Assembly (NCBI GenBank): GCA_028718465.1
Contig: JAQULX010000181.1
Span: 1 to 6,269, forward strand
From: Dehalococcoidales bacterium
GTDB lineage: Bacteria > Chloroflexota > Dehalococcoidia > Dehalococcoidales > UBA3254
Direction of reading: 5' to 3'
Length of the DNA: 6,269 nt
Positions 6,269-6,269 of this stretch are shown here, in pieces. The position numbers and the translations under genes were made by a program. Under the pieces are notes generated by a model that made no database searches, was not told the DNA's origin, and saw only the letters and a list, made by a program, of their open reading frames with translations. Within the stretch, counting starts at the first letter, position 1. Every line of letters starts with the position of its first letter.

Positions 6269-6269
6269 G

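Overview
The window reads as bacterial chromosome of moderate GC. The gene set is a HerA-type ATPase followed by a dUTPase-like protein, a Fur-family regulator with a haem catalase, an rRNA pseudouridine synthase and an aldehyde dehydrogenase. Protein sequence style and the HerA/dUTPase pair would fit a Chloroflexota (Dehalococcoidia-like) genome, but this is only an impression, since there is no rRNA or other marker. No tRNA, rRNA, CRISPR array, transposase or phage gene was seen.

Region 1 (1-2152, + strand): a HerA/DUF87 DNA-translocase gene enters from the left edge. It is interrupted at 870-872 by an in-frame TAG that separates Walker A from Walker B, with no shift of frame across the break. 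Five bases after the gene ends comes a dUTPase/dCTP-deaminase-fold protein, probably in the same operon.

Region 2 (2153-4400, + strand): a 263-base AT-richer gap ends in a promoter-like TATAAT embedded in a PerR/Fur-type operator. It is followed by a Fur-family repressor and, 23 bases later, a complete 496-residue monofunctional haem catalase. This looks like an autoregulated peroxide-defence operon. The regulator carries Glu, not Asp, at the metal-site position that normally marks peroxide-sensing PerR. A strong hairpin terminator closes the unit and is shared with the convergent gene from the right.

Region 3 (4397-5160, - strand): an RsuA/RluB-family pseudouridine synthase, starting at TTG with a strong Shine-Dalgarno and its own sigma-70-like promoter.

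Region 4 (5161-6269, - strand): a degraded internal fragment of GroEL with no start codon and with the ATPase Asp changed to Asn. Next comes a perfect 16-bp inverted repeat, which is probably the terminator of the following gene but extends into the GroEL relic's reading frame. Last is the C-terminal half of an NAD(P)-dependent aldehyde dehydrogenase that runs off the right edge.

No wholly new system is evident. The most informative oddities are the amber-split HerA gene, the Glu-type Fur protein paired with katA, and the GroEL relic beside the inverted repeat.
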